From NCBI RefSeq assembly GCF_022747945.1, contig NZ_JALDST010000001.1, forward strand, positions 806,001 through 870,000: a stretch of DNA of 64,000 bases. Direction: 5' to 3'. Shown in pieces: positions 35,374 through 45,465 of this stretch (positions within the stretch are counted from its first letter, which is position 1; each line of letters starts with the position of its first letter). A model generated the notes under the pieces. That model searched no databases. It saw only the letters and a list, made by a program, of their open reading frames with translations, and had not been told where the DNA came from. The translations under genes were made by a program, and so were the position numbers. The stretch comes from Micromonospora sp. R77. Lineage in GTDB: Bacteria > Actinomycetota > Actinomycetes > Mycobacteriales > Micromonosporaceae.

Positions 35374-36258
35374 TCAGTCCTCCACCCGGCGCAGCAGCCC
35401 CTCCTGGACGGCGCTGGCGATGTGCCGGCCGTCGGCGGTGAACATCCGGCCGGCGGCCAGTCCCCGCCCGCCGGACGCCGACGGGCTCCAGCAGTCGTAG
35501 AGGAACCACTCGTCGGCCCGGAACGGCCGGTGGAACCACAGGGCGTGGTCGAGGCTCGCCCCCACCACTCCCCCGGGCCCCCACACCTCGCCGTGCACCG
35601 ACAGCACCGAGTCGAGCAGGGTCAGGTCCGAGGCGTACGTGAGGGCGCAGGCGTGCAGCAGCTGGTCGTCGGGGAGCTTGCCGTCGATCCGCATCCAGAC
35701 CCGCTGCTGCGGCTCGGCGGGCCGGTCGCCGGGGCGTACCCAGCCGGGCTCGCCGACGTAGCGGACGTCGATCGGGCGCGGGATCTGGCCCCAGATGCCC
35801 AACCGCTCCGGATAGCGGGCCAGCCGGTCGGTCATGGTCGGCACGCCCTCCGGCCCGGGCACGTCCGGCGGGCTGGGGGCCTGGTGGTCCAGCCCTTCCT
35901 CGTACCGCTGGAAGGACGCCGACATGAAGAAGATCGGCTTGCCGTGCTGGAGCGCCACCGAACGGCGCACCGAGAACGACCGGCCGTCCCGGACGTTCTC
36001 CACCTCGTAGGCGATCGGCTCGGCGGGGTCGCCGGGGCGGACGAAGTAGCCGTGCAACGAGTGCACGAAGCGCTCCGGGTCGACGGTGCGGCCGGCGGCG
36101 ACCAGCGCCTGACCGGCGACCTGGCCGCCGTACACCCGCTGCGGACCGACCGGGGGACTCATCCCCCGGAAGGTCATCTCGCCGGTGTGCTCCAGGTCGA
36201 GCACCTCCAGGAGCTGGTCCACCGCGGCCTGGCCCGTGGCCACCCCGCCGTCCGTCAC
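35374..36258 (-). CDS. tesB: Acyl-CoA thioesterase II
   Basis: A 294-residue double-hotdog thioesterase. Motifs: YGGQVAGQALVAAGRTVDPE with HSLHGYFVRPGDPAEPI in the first hotdog, and LLHACALTYASDLTLLDSVL and GASLDHALWFHRPFRADEWF (with the catalytic Asp of the second hotdog). It hydrolyses medium- to long-chain acyl-CoA to free acid and CoA. GTG 36256-36258 has GGAG eight bases upstream. It follows pyk by 55 bases on the same strand and is probably co-transcribed. Confidence 0.95.
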   Translation of the reverse strand: MTDGGVATGQAAVDQLLEVLDLEHTGEMTFRGMSPPVGPQRVYGGQVAGQALVAAGRTVDPERFVHSLHGYFVRPGDPAEPIAYEVENVRDGRSFSVRRSVALQHGKPIFFMSASFQRYEEGLDHQAPSPPDVPGPEGVPTMTDRLARYPERLGIWGQIPRPIDVRYVGEPGWVRPGDRPAEPQQRVWMRIDGKLPDDQLLHACALTYASDLTLLDSVLSVHGEVWGPGGVVGASLDHALWFHRPFRADEWFLYDCWSPSASGGRGLAAGRMFTADGRHIASAVQEGLLRRVED

Positions 36259-36313
36259 TGCACCGTCTCCGTTCGCGACTGCGGGGCTCGCAGAACCGGC
36301 TCGCTCCTCGCGC

Positions 36314-37762
36314 TCACTGCAAGGCCCGGGCGGAGGCCGCGTCGACCAGCGAGCCGAGCTGGTGCACCCGCAGGGTGTTGGTGGAGCCGGGGGTGCCGGG
36401 CGGGCTGCCGGCGACGATGACCACGTAGTCGCCGGGGTTGGCCCGGTTGAGGCCGAGCAGCGCCTGGTCGACCTGGCGGAACATGTCGTCGGTGTGCTCG
36501 ACGAACGGCATCAGGAAGGTCTCCACGCCCCAGCAGAGGGCGAGCTGGTTGCGCACCTCGGGGACCGGGGTGAAGGCCAGCAGCGGCAGGTCGCAGTGCA
36601 GCCGGGCGAGCCGCTTGACGGTGTCGCCGGTCTGCGAGAAGGCGACCATGGCCTTCGCGCCGATGGCCCGGGCGATCGAGGAGGCCGCGACGGTGAGGGC
36701 GCCGCCGTGCGTACGCGGGTCGTGCTGCAGCCGCGGCACGCCGATCGAACCCGCCTCGGTGGTGGTGATGATCTTCGCCATGGTGCTGACGGTGAGCACC
36801 GGGTACTTGCCGACGCTGGTCTCGCCGGAGAGCATCACCGCGTCCGCGCCGTCGAGCACCGCGTTGGCCACGTCGGACGCCTCGGCGCGGGTCGGCCGGG
36901 AGTTCTCGATCATGGAGTCGAGCATCTGGGTGGCCACGATGACCGGCTTGGCGTTCTCCCGGCACAGCTGCACGGCACGCTTCTGCACCAGCGGCACCTG
37001 GTCGAGCGGCAGCTCCACGCCGAGGTCGCCCCGGGCGACCATGACGCCGTCGAAGGCGAGCACGATCGCCTCGAGGTGGTCGACCGCCTCGGGCTTCTCG
37101 ACCTTGGCCAGCACCGGCCGGCGGACGCCCTCCTCGTCCATGATCGCGTGGACGAGCTTGATGTCCTCGGCCGAGCGGACGAAGGAGAGCGCGATCAGGT
37201 CGACGCCCAGGCCGAGGGCGAAGCGCAGGTCCTCGGCGTCCTTGTCGGACATCGCCGGGACGCTGACCGCCACGTTGGGCAGCGAGACGCCCTTGTTGTT
37301 GGAGACCGGACCGCCCTCGGTGACCAGGCAGCGGATGTCGTTGCCGGTGACGTCGCTGACCTCGACGGCGACCCGGCCGTCGTCGATCAGCAGCCGGTCA
37401 CCCGGCTTCACCTCCTGCGGCAGCTTGCGGTAGGTGCAGGAGACGCGGTCCTTGGTGCCGAGGATCTCGTCGCTGGTGATCACCACGGAGTCGCCGGTGC
37501 GCCACTCGTGCGGACCGTCGGCGAACTTCCCGAGCCGGATCTTGGGGCCCTGCAGGTCGGCCAGGATGGCGACCGGGTGGCCGGCCGTGTCGGCCGCCTC
37601 GCGGACCAGCCGGTAGACCGACTCGTGATCTTCGTGGCTGCCGTGGCTGAAGTTGAGCCTCGCCACGTTCATACCCGCCTCGACGAGCCCCCGGATGCGC
37701 TCCGGCGACGAGGTGGCGGGACCAAGAGTGCAGACGATCTTCGCGCGGCGTGTCACGCCCAT
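36314..37762 (-). CDS. pyk: Pyruvate kinase
   Basis: A 482-residue pyruvate kinase, the last step of glycolysis (PEP + ADP to pyruvate + ATP). Key parts: RAKIVCTLGPATSSPERIRG, MNVARLNFSHGSHEDH (K+ and substrate ligands), ILADLQGPKIRLG, and the active-site segment VLAKVEKPEAVDHL with MVARGDLGVELPLDQVP and VIVATQMLDSMIENSRPTRA. The C-terminal domain could bind an allosteric effector. ATG 37760-37762 has GGAGGAGA about ten bases upstream. Downstream, the sense strand reads GTGAGCGCGAGGAGCGAGCC, a motif I recall as frequent near gene borders in this genus. Confidence 0.97.
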   Translation of the reverse strand: MGVTRRAKIVCTLGPATSSPERIRGLVEAGMNVARLNFSHGSHEDHESVYRLVREAADTAGHPVAILADLQGPKIRLGKFADGPHEWRTGDSVVITSDEILGTKDRVSCTYRKLPQEVKPGDRLLIDDGRVAVEVSDVTGNDIRCLVTEGGPVSNNKGVSLPNVAVSVPAMSDKDAEDLRFALGLGVDLIALSFVRSAEDIKLVHAIMDEEGVRRPVLAKVEKPEAVDHLEAIVLAFDGVMVARGDLGVELPLDQVPLVQKRAVQLCRENAKPVIVATQMLDSMIENSRPTRAEASDVANAVLDGADAVMLSGETSVGKYPVLTVSTMAKIITTTEAGSIGVPRLQHDPRTHGGALTVAASSIARAIGAKAMVAFSQTGDTVKRLARLHCDLPLLAFTPVPEVRNQLALCWGVETFLMPFVEHTDDMFRQVDQALLGLNRANPGDYVVIVAGSPPGTPGSTNTLRVHQLGSLVDAASARALQ

Positions 37763-38020
37763 CAGGCTAGTCTCTCCTCCGGGTCGGCCTGGCGGTCGAC
37801 CCCTTTCGGACTGCGGAACAATTGTCCAACGACGCGCGATGACCGCGCAGCGGGCGGACGGAACCGCACCGGAACGTCGTGTGTGGCGGGCATCGGCGAC
37901 CGCGCGGCGGAAATCGTACCGCCCGGTCTCCAGACGCGCCGGAGTGCTCCCGCGGACCATGCGTCGCGTCGATCGACCGGGGGCGGGACTGCCGGCCGGC
38001 GGGGTGCGGCGTGGACCGGG

Positions 38021-38386
38021 TCAGCTCTGCGTCTTGGCGAGCGGGAACTCCAGCGAGCCGGCCGGGCAGAGGAAGGTCAGCACGTCGACCCGGTAGAGCC
38101 CGGCCTGCACGGCCGGGTCGGCCTCCATCACGCTGCGTACGTCGTCCACCGAGCCGGTACGGGCCAGCCCGAACCCGATGGGTGGGTCGGGCTCGCGGGC
38201 CGGGCCGTCGACCGAGCCGTCGATCAGGATGACGCCGCGCCGCTGGAGCGCCTGCATGTGGTGGAGGTGTTCGGCCTGGAGCCGCTGCACCGTCTCCTCG
38301 GGCAGGGCCCGACCGGACGGCCCGGGATAGAGCACGATGCACTCGTACGTGTCGAGCGCGAAGTCGACCTGCGGCGTGCCCGTCAT
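38021..38386 (-). CDS. YciI-like family protein
   Basis: A 121-residue dimeric alpha+beta barrel protein: YECIVLYPGPSGRALPEETV, QRLQAEHLHHMQALQRRGVI, LIDGSVDGP, SVDDVRSVMEADPAVQAGLY, LTFLCPAGSL. The pattern matches YCII proteins (small-molecule-binding, some with muconolactone-isomerase-like activity). GGAGGGGG stands close before ATG 38384-38386. Pyk lies in the same direction 258 bases downstream. Function unknown. Confidence 0.75.
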   Translation of the reverse strand: MTGTPQVDFALDTYECIVLYPGPSGRALPEETVQRLQAEHLHHMQALQRRGVILIDGSVDGPAREPDPPIGFGLARTGSVDDVRSVMEADPAVQAGLYRVDVLTFLCPAGSLEFPLAKTQS

Positions 38387-38600
38387 GGTGCCCCCTCCCC
38401 ACGTACGCCCAGCGTCGCACGGCCCGTGGCGGCGCACCGGCTGCTCCGCGCAACTATCCCCCGGTGCCGTTCCGGTCTTCGACCTGCTGCGCCGTTCGTC
38501 TGGGCCGGTCGGCGACCGCCAAGATCGACACGGGCCGGGCCGGCTCGACGCTGGTACTTTCCGGTTGGTGAGGAGAAGGACGGCGAGCGGAGGTCCGAGC

Positions 38601-41600
38601 GTGAGCACGACCCCGTCCGCCGGGACTCCACCGGACGGCACCCGGTGGCAGGCGGTCTTCGCGACCGGCGGGGAGATGGGCGCGGCGATCGCCGCCCACG
38701 ACTGGTCGACCACCCCGCTCGGCCCGGTGCAGGAGTGGCCGCCGAGCCTGCGTACGGCGGTGGCGATCGCCCTGCACTCGCGCTTCCCGATCCTGTTGTG
38801 GTGGGGCGACGAGCTGGTGATGCTCTACAACGACGCCTACCTGCCGATCCTGGGGGCGTCGAAACGGAACGCCCTGGGCCGCGCCGGCGCGCAGGTGTGG
38901 CCGGAGGTGTGGGACGTCATCGGGCCGATGCTGGTCGACGTGCTGGCCGGGCGGGGCGCCACCTGGAACCAGGACCAGTTGCTGCTGCTCGACCGGAACG
39001 GCTTCCTCGAGGAGTGCTACTTCACCTTCTCCTACAGCCCGATCGTCGACGAGTCGGGCACGCCGGGCGGGGTGTTCACGGCGGTCACCGAGACCACCGA
39101 CCGGGTCGTCGGCGACCGGCGGCTGCGGCTGCTCGGCGCCCTCGCGGCCGGGCTGGCCGATTCCGCCGAGCCGGACGAGGTGGGCCGGCGGGCCGTGAAG
39201 ATCATCGGCGATCATCCGGACGTGCCGTTCGTCCGGCTGTTCGTCGTCGAGGCCGCCGGGTTGCGGCAGGTCGCCGGGAACGGGGACGTCGCACCGGCCG
39301 GGGTCGAGGAGTCCTGGCCGCTGGCCGAGGCGCTGGCCGGCGGGGAGACCCGGTTGCTGCCGTTCGACCCGAGCGCCGACCCGGAGCGTCCGGGCACGCC
39401 GATGGTGGCGCTGGTGCCCGTGCCGGAGCCCGGTGGCGCCGCCCCCACCTCGGTGCTCGTCGTCGGCCTGAATCCGCGCCGTCCGGTCGACGCCGACTAC
39501 CGCTCCTTCGTGGAGCTGCTGGCCGGGCACATCGGCACCGCGCTGGCCGGCGCGACGGCCTACCAGGCGGAGCACCGGCGGGCGGAGGCGCTGGCCGAGC
39601 TGGACGCCGCGAAGTCCGCCTTCTTCGCCAACGTCAGCCACGAGCTGCGTACCCCGCTCACCCTGATCGCCGGGCCGGTACGCGACGCGCTCACCGACCC
39701 GGCCCAGCCGCTGCCGGCGACGCTGCGCCGCCGGCTGGAGCTGGTGGACCGCAACGCGGCCCGGCTGCGCCGGCTGGTCGACAGCGTGCTGGACTTCAGC
39801 CGGATCGAGGCGGGTCGGCTGTCGCCGGACCGGGTCGCGGTGGACCTGAGCCGGTTCACCCGGGACCTGGCCGCCGCCTTCGCCCCGGCCGCCGAACGGG
39901 CCGGCGTCGGCTTCGAGGTGGCGTGCGACCGGCTGCCCCGGCCGGCGTACCTGGACCGGCTGATGTGGGAGAAGATCGTCCTCAACCTGCTCTCCAACGC
40001 CCTCAAGGCGACGGTCGCCGGGACGATCCGGCTGGCGTTGGCCGACGAGGACGGGCGGGTGCGGCTCACCGTCTCCGACACCGGAGTGGGCATCCCCGCC
40101 GACGAGGTGCCCCAGCTCTTCCAGCGGTTCCGCCGGGTCGCCCGCCCGGCCGGGCGCTCCGCCGAGGGCACCGGGATCGGGCTGGCGCTGGTCCGCGAGC
40201 TGGTCACCCTGCACGGTGGGGAGATCGACGCGGCGAGCGCCGAGGGGGCGGGCAGCACCTTCACCGTCCGGATCCCGTACGGCGAGGCAGCCGACGGGAC
40301 GGCCGGGGCACCGACGACCGCTGCGCCGACGACCGCCGCGACGCTCGCCGCGGAGCTGTCCGGCCCGGCCGGCGCCGGCGAGATGACCGGCCCGCGCGAC
40401 GCGCCGCTGGTGCTGGTCGTCGACGACAACGCGGACCTGCGGTCGTACGTCTCGGAACTGCTCGCCCCGCACTTCCGGGTCCGGGCCGTCGCCGACGGGC
40501 GGGCCGCCCTGGCGTCGCTCGCCGCCGAGCTGCCCGACCTGGTGCTGGCGGACGTGATGATGCCGCGCCTGGACGGCTTCGGCCTGCTCGCCGGGGTGCG
40601 CGCCGACCCGCGCACCGCCCACCTGCCGGTGGTGCTGCTGTCGGCCCGGGCCGGCCCGGAGGCGGCCGTGGAGGGGCTCACGGCCGGCGCGGACGACTAC
40701 CTGGTCAAGCCCTTCTCGGCGGACGAGCTGCTGGCCCGGGTGCGGGCCAACCTGGACCGGGCCCGGGCCCGGCTGCGCCAGGGCGAACTGGCCGCCCAGG
40801 TGGTGGAGTCGATCTCCGACGGGGTCTGGGTGGCCGACCCCGACGGGGTGATCTTCCAGGTCGACGGGACGTTCGAACGGCTCACCGGGTACGGCCAGGC
40901 CGGTGCCCCCTACCGGCCGCCGTACCCGTGGTGGCCCGACCCCGCCGCGTACCCGCAGGAGCGGGCGCTGCTCGACCGGGCCCTGGTGCACCTGCTCGAC
41001 GAGCACGTCGGCGGCTACGAGGTGCCGTTCCAGCACCCGGACGGCCGGCTGTACTGGGTGTCGGTGTCCGCCACCGAGGTGCCGGATCCGGAGAACGACC
41101 GGGTGCTGCTGGTCGGCACGGTCCGGGACGTGACCGCCGAGCACGAGGTGACGCAGCGGCACCGGGCCGCCGCCGCCCTGGTCGACCGGCTGGGCGGGGC
41201 GACCGACGAGGCGGCGGTCCTCACGCTGACCGCGGACGCCCTCGGCCGGGCGTTCGACGGGACGGCCTGGCTGGCCCGGCGGGACGACACCGGGGCGGCG
41301 TACGCCGGCACCGGCCGGGTAGCCGGGCTGGACCCGGCGGTGGCGGCCCGGCTGACCGGCGCGGAGCCGGACGGGCCGGCCCCGGACGCGGAGGTGCCGG
41401 GGATCGGTGGCCGGCTTCGCACCGCCAACCGGGAATGGGTGTACTGGGTACAGTTCCTCGCCCCTCGGCCGGTCCCCGCGGACGAGCGGATGCTCGGCGG
41501 GCTGCTCGTCGCGGCCGGCAGCCAGGCGCTGCAACGGGTGGAGACGGTCGGGCTCCAGGACGCGACGGTGGAGGGGCTGCGCGACGCGGTCCGCGAGGCC

Positions 41601-44417
41601 ACCGAGCGGGAACGGGCCTGGCGGGCGGAGGCCACCGCCCGGGTCGAGCAGCAGCGCGCGGAGGAGTCGGCCCGGCGTACGGCGGCGGTCAGCCAGGCCC
41701 TGCTGGACAGCGCCCCGGTCGGGTTCGGGCTGGTCGACACCGAGCTGCGCTACCTGCAGGTGAACCCGGCGATGGCGGCGATCAACCGGCTGCCCGCCGC
41801 CGACCACATCGGCCGGCGGCCGAGCGAGTGCCTGCCGTTCTACGAGCCGCGGATGGAGGAGCTGCCGCGCCGCGCGCTGGCGCACGGGCCGATCGTCGGG
41901 GTGGAGTTCACCGTCGAGGCGGAGCCTCCGGCGACCGGCCGCCAGCACCTGGTCGCCAGTTACTTCCCGATCCGGATCGCCGACACCGACGAGCTGGCGG
42001 GGCTCGGTTTCACCGTCGTCGACGTCACCGAACGCACCCGCCTGCTGGAGGCGCTCGGCACGGAACGGGCCCGGTTCGAACAGCTCGCCGCCACCGACGT
42101 CCTCGCCGTCTTCGGCGGTGTCGGTGAGCGGATCACCGAGGCGAACGAGGCGTTCCTGGCGATGCTCGGCTACACCGGCGAGGACCTGGCGCGGGGGCGG
42201 TTGACCTGGCCGGGGCTCACTCCCCCGGGTTGGGAGGAGCCGGACCGGCGGGCGCTGGTCGAGTTGGCGGAGACCGGCCGGGCGCGGTCCTACGCCAAGG
42301 AGTACCGGCACGTCGACGGGCGCCGGGTGCCGGTGCAGATCGGCGTGGTGGCCCTGGAGCGGGAGCCACTGCGCTGGCTGGCGTACGCGACGGACCTCAC
42401 CACCGAGCGCGCCACCCAGGCCGAGCTGCGGCTCTTCCAGGCCCTGGTGGAGCGCTCCGGCGACTTCATCGCGGTGGCCGCCCCCGACGGCCGGGCGGTC
42501 TACGTCAACCCGGCCGGGCGGGCGCTGGTCGGGCTCGACGGGTCCGGCGGCGTGGACGGGCTGGCGCTGGTCGACTTCGCCGCCCCGGACGCCCGCCAGG
42601 TGTGGCGCAACGAGCTGATCCCGGCCGCACTGACCCGGGGCCACCACCGGGCGGAGAGCCGGCTGGTCCGGCTGGACACCGGCGAGCAGGTGGAGGTGGA
42701 CCACCAGACGTTCACGGTGACCACCGGCGAGGACCGGGAGACCACCGCCTTCGTGGCGACCGTGGCCCGGGACATCAGCGAACGACAGCGGACACTGCGG
42801 CAGGCGGAGGCGCTGGCCCGGTTGGCCGGTGGGCTCAGCTCGGCGCGCGGCCGGTCGGCCATCGTCGACGCGGTGACCACGCTCGCGCCGGCGGTGGTCG
42901 ACGCCGCCCTGCTGCGGGTGGCGATCGCTCCGCCGGGGGGGACCGTGCTGGAGGTGGCCGGCGGGTACGCGCCCCCCGGTGAGCTGCTGGTGGACGCCGA
43001 CGAGCCGCTGGCCCGGGCGGTCCGGGACAACGCGGTGCTGCCGCTCGCCGAGGCGGACGGCACCAGTGGCGTCTGCCTGCCGCTGCGGTACGGCGACGGG
43101 GGCGCGCTCGGCGCCCTGGAGGTGCGCTGGGACCGGCCGGTGACCGACAACGAGGCGTTGCGCAACCTGCTGGACGCGGTGGCCGGGCTGTGCAGCCAGG
43201 CGTTGCAGCGGGCCGAGCTGACCGGGTCGGCGCAGGCGATGGCCGACTTCGCGGCCCGGCTGAGCGTGGCCCGGTCCACGGTGGAGGCGATCGACGTCAT
43301 CCTGACCGCCGCGCCGGTGGCGCTCGGCGCCGCGCTGCCCGGCCTGGCGATGCACGACGAGGGTCGCCGGATCCGGCTCTGGTACAACGACGAGGTGCCC
43401 GCCGGGCTGGCCGCCACCTTCGCGGACCTGACCGTCGACGACCCGCGGCCGGTGGCGTACGCGCTGCGGGCCGGTGAGCGGGTGATCCTGCGGAACCGGG
43501 GCGAGTTCGCCGAGCGGTTCCCCGGCCTGCCCGACCCGGTGGGCGGGCACGGCCTGGTGACCACGGTGGCGCTGCCGTTGTTCGACGCGCAGCGGCGGCC
43601 GATCGCCGCGCTGGGCTTCGGCTGGTGGCGGGAGCGGCCGTTGCGCGAGGGCGACCTGGCGCTGCTGGACACCATCGCCGATCTGTGCGAGCAGACCCTG
43701 GAGCGGGTCCGGCTGGCCGCCGCCGAGCACAACCTGGTGACCCGGCTGGCCGGGCGGCTGCGCAGCTCGACCCTGACCACGCCGAGTGGGCTGGAGTTGG
43801 CCACCCGCTACCAGCCGGCGATGAGCGGCCTGCACCTGGGCGGCGACTGGTACGACCTGGTCGGGCTCGGCGACGACCGGCTCGCCGTGGTGCTCGGCGA
43901 CGTGGTCGGGCACCGGGTGGAGGCGGCGGCCGACATGGCGCAGCTGCGCACCATGCTGAACACGCTGATCCGGCTGGGCGTACCGCTGGAGGAGGTCTTC
44001 GTCCGGCTGACCGAGCTGCTCGGTTTCGGCTTCCTGGGCACCTGCCTGGTGCTGGTGGTCGATCCGGCGGCCGGCGTGGCGCACGTCGCCCGGGCCGGTC
44101 ACCCGCATCCGGTGCTGCTGCGCCGGGGCGGGGCGCCGGAGCCGGTCAGCACGGTCAACGCGATGCCGCTGGGCATGGTGCAGGAGCCGATGACGATCGC
44201 CACGGTCCCGTTCGGCCCGGGCGACCTGCTGGTGGCGTACACGGACGGGCTGGTGGAGCGGCGCGACCGCTACTACGACGAAGGGGTGGCGGCGCTGCAC
44301 CGGGCGCTGGTCGGGGTGCGCGACGAGCCGGTGGAGGCGATCGCCGACGCGCTGCTGCGTGACCTGTCCGGTTCCGAGGACGACCAGGCGCTGGTGGTGC
44401 TCCGGCACGTCGGCTGA
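38601..44417 (+). CDS. Giant hybrid histidine kinase: PAS/GAF - HK - receiver - PAS/GAF array - PP2C phosphatase
   Basis: One uninterrupted 1,938-residue cytoplasmic signalling protein; no membrane segments seen. Order: PAS (about 30-165), GAF (170-325), histidine kinase with H-box FFANVSHELRTPLTLI (His near residue 346) and ATP domain (NLLSNALKA, DTGVGIPADE, GTGIGLALV; to 570), receiver (VLVVDDNADLRSYV, DVMMPRLDGF, VKPF; 600-725), PAS (about 730-845), GAF-like (850-970), PAS domains (about 1030-1395), two GAF-like domains (1405-1700), and a SpoIIE/RsbU-type PP2C phosphatase (1715-1938; HLGGDWYDLV, GDVVGHRVEAAADMAQLR, VAYTDGLVERRD). It could link phosphorelay signals to dephosphorylation of an anti-sigma-factor antagonist. 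GTG 38601 has GGAGG seven bases upstream. No partner kinase or STAS gene is adjacent. Confidence 0.92.
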   Translation: MSTTPSAGTPPDGTRWQAVFATGGEMGAAIAAHDWSTTPLGPVQEWPPSLRTAVAIALHSRFPILLWWGDELVMLYNDAYLPILGASKRNALGRAGAQVWPEVWDVIGPMLVDVLAGRGATWNQDQLLLLDRNGFLEECYFTFSYSPIVDESGTPGGVFTAVTETTDRVVGDRRLRLLGALAAGLADSAEPDEVGRRAVKIIGDHPDVPFVRLFVVEAAGLRQVAGNGDVAPAGVEESWPLAEALAGGETRLLPFDPSADPERPGTPMVALVPVPEPGGAAPTSVLVVGLNPRRPVDADYRSFVELLAGHIGTALAGATAYQAEHRRAEALAELDAAKSAFFANVSHELRTPLTLIAGPVRDALTDPAQPLPATLRRRLELVDRNAARLRRLVDSVLDFSRIEAGRLSPDRVAVDLSRFTRDLAAAFAPAAERAGVGFEVACDRLPRPAYLDRLMWEKIVLNLLSNALKATVAGTIRLALADEDGRVRLTVSDTGVGIPADEVPQLFQRFRRVARPAGRSAEGTGIGLALVRELVTLHGGEIDAASAEGAGSTFTVRIPYGEAADGTAGAPTTAAPTTAATLAAELSGPAGAGEMTGPRDAPLVLVVDDNADLRSYVSELLAPHFRVRAVADGRAALASLAAELPDLVLADVMMPRLDGFGLLAGVRADPRTAHLPVVLLSARAGPEAAVEGLTAGADDYLVKPFSADELLARVRANLDRARARLRQGELAAQVVESISDGVWVADPDGVIFQVDGTFERLTGYGQAGAPYRPPYPWWPDPAAYPQERALLDRALVHLLDEHVGGYEVPFQHPDGRLYWVSVSATEVPDPENDRVLLVGTVRDVTAEHEVTQRHRAAAALVDRLGGATDEAAVLTLTADALGRAFDGTAWLARRDDTGAAYAGTGRVAGLDPAVAARLTGAEPDGPAPDAEVPGIGGRLRTANREWVYWVQFLAPRPVPADERMLGGLLVAAGSQALQRVETVGLQDATVEGLRDAVREATERERAWRAEATARVEQQRAEESARRTAAVSQALLDSAPVGFGLVDTELRYLQVNPAMAAINRLPAADHIGRRPSECLPFYEPRMEELPRRALAHGPIVGVEFTVEAEPPATGRQHLVASYFPIRIADTDELAGLGFTVVDVTERTRLLEALGTERARFEQLAATDVLAVFGGVGERITEANEAFLAMLGYTGEDLARGRLTWPGLTPPGWEEPDRRALVELAETGRARSYAKEYRHVDGRRVPVQIGVVALEREPLRWLAYATDLTTERATQAELRLFQALVERSGDFIAVAAPDGRAVYVNPAGRALVGLDGSGGVDGLALVDFAAPDARQVWRNELIPAALTRGHHRAESRLVRLDTGEQVEVDHQTFTVTTGEDRETTAFVATVARDISERQRTLRQAEALARLAGGLSSARGRSAIVDAVTTLAPAVVDAALLRVAIAPPGGTVLEVAGGYAPPGELLVDADEPLARAVRDNAVLPLAEADGTSGVCLPLRYGDGGALGALEVRWDRPVTDNEALRNLLDAVAGLCSQALQRAELTGSAQAMADFAARLSVARSTVEAIDVILTAAPVALGAALPGLAMHDEGRRIRLWYNDEVPAGLAATFADLTVDDPRPVAYALRAGERVILRNRGEFAERFPGLPDPVGGHGLVTTVALPLFDAQRRPIAALGFGWWRERPLREGDLALLDTIADLCEQTLERVRLAAAEHNLVTRLAGRLRSSTLTTPSGLELATRYQPAMSGLHLGGDWYDLVGLGDDRLAVVLGDVVGHRVEAAADMAQLRTMLNTLIRLGVPLEEVFVRLTELLGFGFLGTCLVLVVDPAAGVAHVARAGHPHPVLLRRGGAPEPVSTVNAMPLGMVQEPMTIATVPFGPGDLLVAYTDGLVERRDRYYDEGVAALHRALVGVRDEPVEAIADALLRDLSGSEDDQALVVLRHVG

Positions 44418-44529
44418 GCGTGTCCGCACGCACAATCGCCGTCGGCGACGTTGAAGGCGGCGATCCGGGGGAAATGCAGCGGGTCGGTGGCTAGATTTGC
44501 CGCAGACGACGACGCACAGGAGGACCGCC

Positions 44530-45405
44530 ATGGCGACCAGTGCCAGCAGCACCCAGCCCGCGAAGGCGTCGGGTACGTACCGGATCGGCGGCGACCTGCA
44601 GGTCGACCGGCTGGGTTACGGGGCGATGCAGCTCACCGGGCCCGGGGTCTGGGGCGACCCGAAGGATCCGGCGGAGGCCGTCCGGGTGCTGCGCCGGGCG
44701 TACGAGCTGGGCGTCACGTTCATCGACACCGCCGACTCGTACGGGCCGTTCGTCTCCGAGATGCTGATCAAGGAGGCGCTGCACCCGTACGCCGACGACC
44801 TGGTCATCGCGACGAAGGCCGGGCTGACCCGCTCGGGCCCGGGCGACTGGCGGCCGGTGGGCCGCCCGGAATACCTGCGCCAGCAGTGCGAGCTGAGCCT
44901 GCGTCACCTGGGCCTGGAGGCCATCGGGCTCTATCAGCTGCACCGGATCGACGAGCAGGTGCCGCTGGCGGACCAGCTCGGTGAGCTGGCCCTGCTCAAG
45001 CAGGAGGGCAAGATCCGACACATCGGGCTGTCCGAGGTGACGGTGGAGCAGATCGAGGCGGCCCGGAAGATCACCCCGATCGTCTCGGTGCAGAACCTCT
45101 ACAACCTGGCCGACCGCAGCGCCGAGGACGTGCTCGACTACTGCGCCCGCGACGACCTGGCGTTCATCCCGTGGTTCCCGATCGCCACCGGCAACCTGGC
45201 GAAGCCGGGCGGCCCGCTGGACGCGATCTCCACCGACCACGGCGCGACGCCCGCGCAGCTCGCGCTGGCCTGGCTGTTGCGCCGGTCGCCGGTCATGCTG
45301 CCCATCCCGGGTACGTCCTCGGTGGCGCACCTGGAGGAGAACGTGGCCGCCGCCGAGGTGCAGCTCACCGACGACGAGTTCGAGGCCCTCGCCAAGGCCG
45401 CCTGA
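44530..45405 (+). CDS. Aldo/keto reductase
   Basis: A 291-residue NADPH-dependent TIM-barrel oxidoreductase. Seen: [40 protein letters not shown] with the catalytic Asp/Tyr, [10 protein letters not shown] with Lys, [19 protein letters not shown] with His, and [20 protein letters not shown], the cofactor-binding end. Closest general type is the oxidoreductase YdbC/pyridoxal-reductase-like group. ATG 44530 has AGGAGG seven bases upstream. Substrate unknown. Confidence 0.93.
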   Translation: MATSASSTQPAKASGTYRIGGDLQVDRLGYGAMQLTGPGVWGDPKDPAEAVRVLRRAYELGVTFIDTADSYGPFVSEMLIKEALHPYADDLVIATKAGLTRSGPGDWRPVGRPEYLRQQCELSLRHLGLEAIGLYQLHRIDEQVPLADQLGELALLKQEGKIRHIGLSEVTVEQIEAARKITPIVSVQNLYNLADRSAEDVLDYCARDDLAFIPWFPIATGNLAKPGGPLDAISTDHGATPAQLALAWLLRRSPVMLPIPGTSSVAHLEENVAAAEVQLTDDEFEALAKAA

Positions 45406-45419
45406 CCTCGCGTACGCCG

Positions 45420-45455
45420 GACGGCCGGCCGCCCCCGGTGGGGTGGCCGGCCGTC
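45420..45455. terminator. Bidirectional terminator between aldo/keto reductase and lipase
   Basis: Stem GACGGCCGGCC/GGCCGGCCGTC (11 bp) with inner CCCC/GGGG, 15 bases after one stop and 11 bases before the other; the two genes converge. Confidence 0.72.
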
Positions 45456-45465
45456 GGTGCGTGGT

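Noticed and set aside
36185..44552. Open frames of about 2,000 codons on both strands over pyk and the giant kinase
   Set aside because: Arise from third-position GC bias; no domain, no start signal, and they cross known gene borders.
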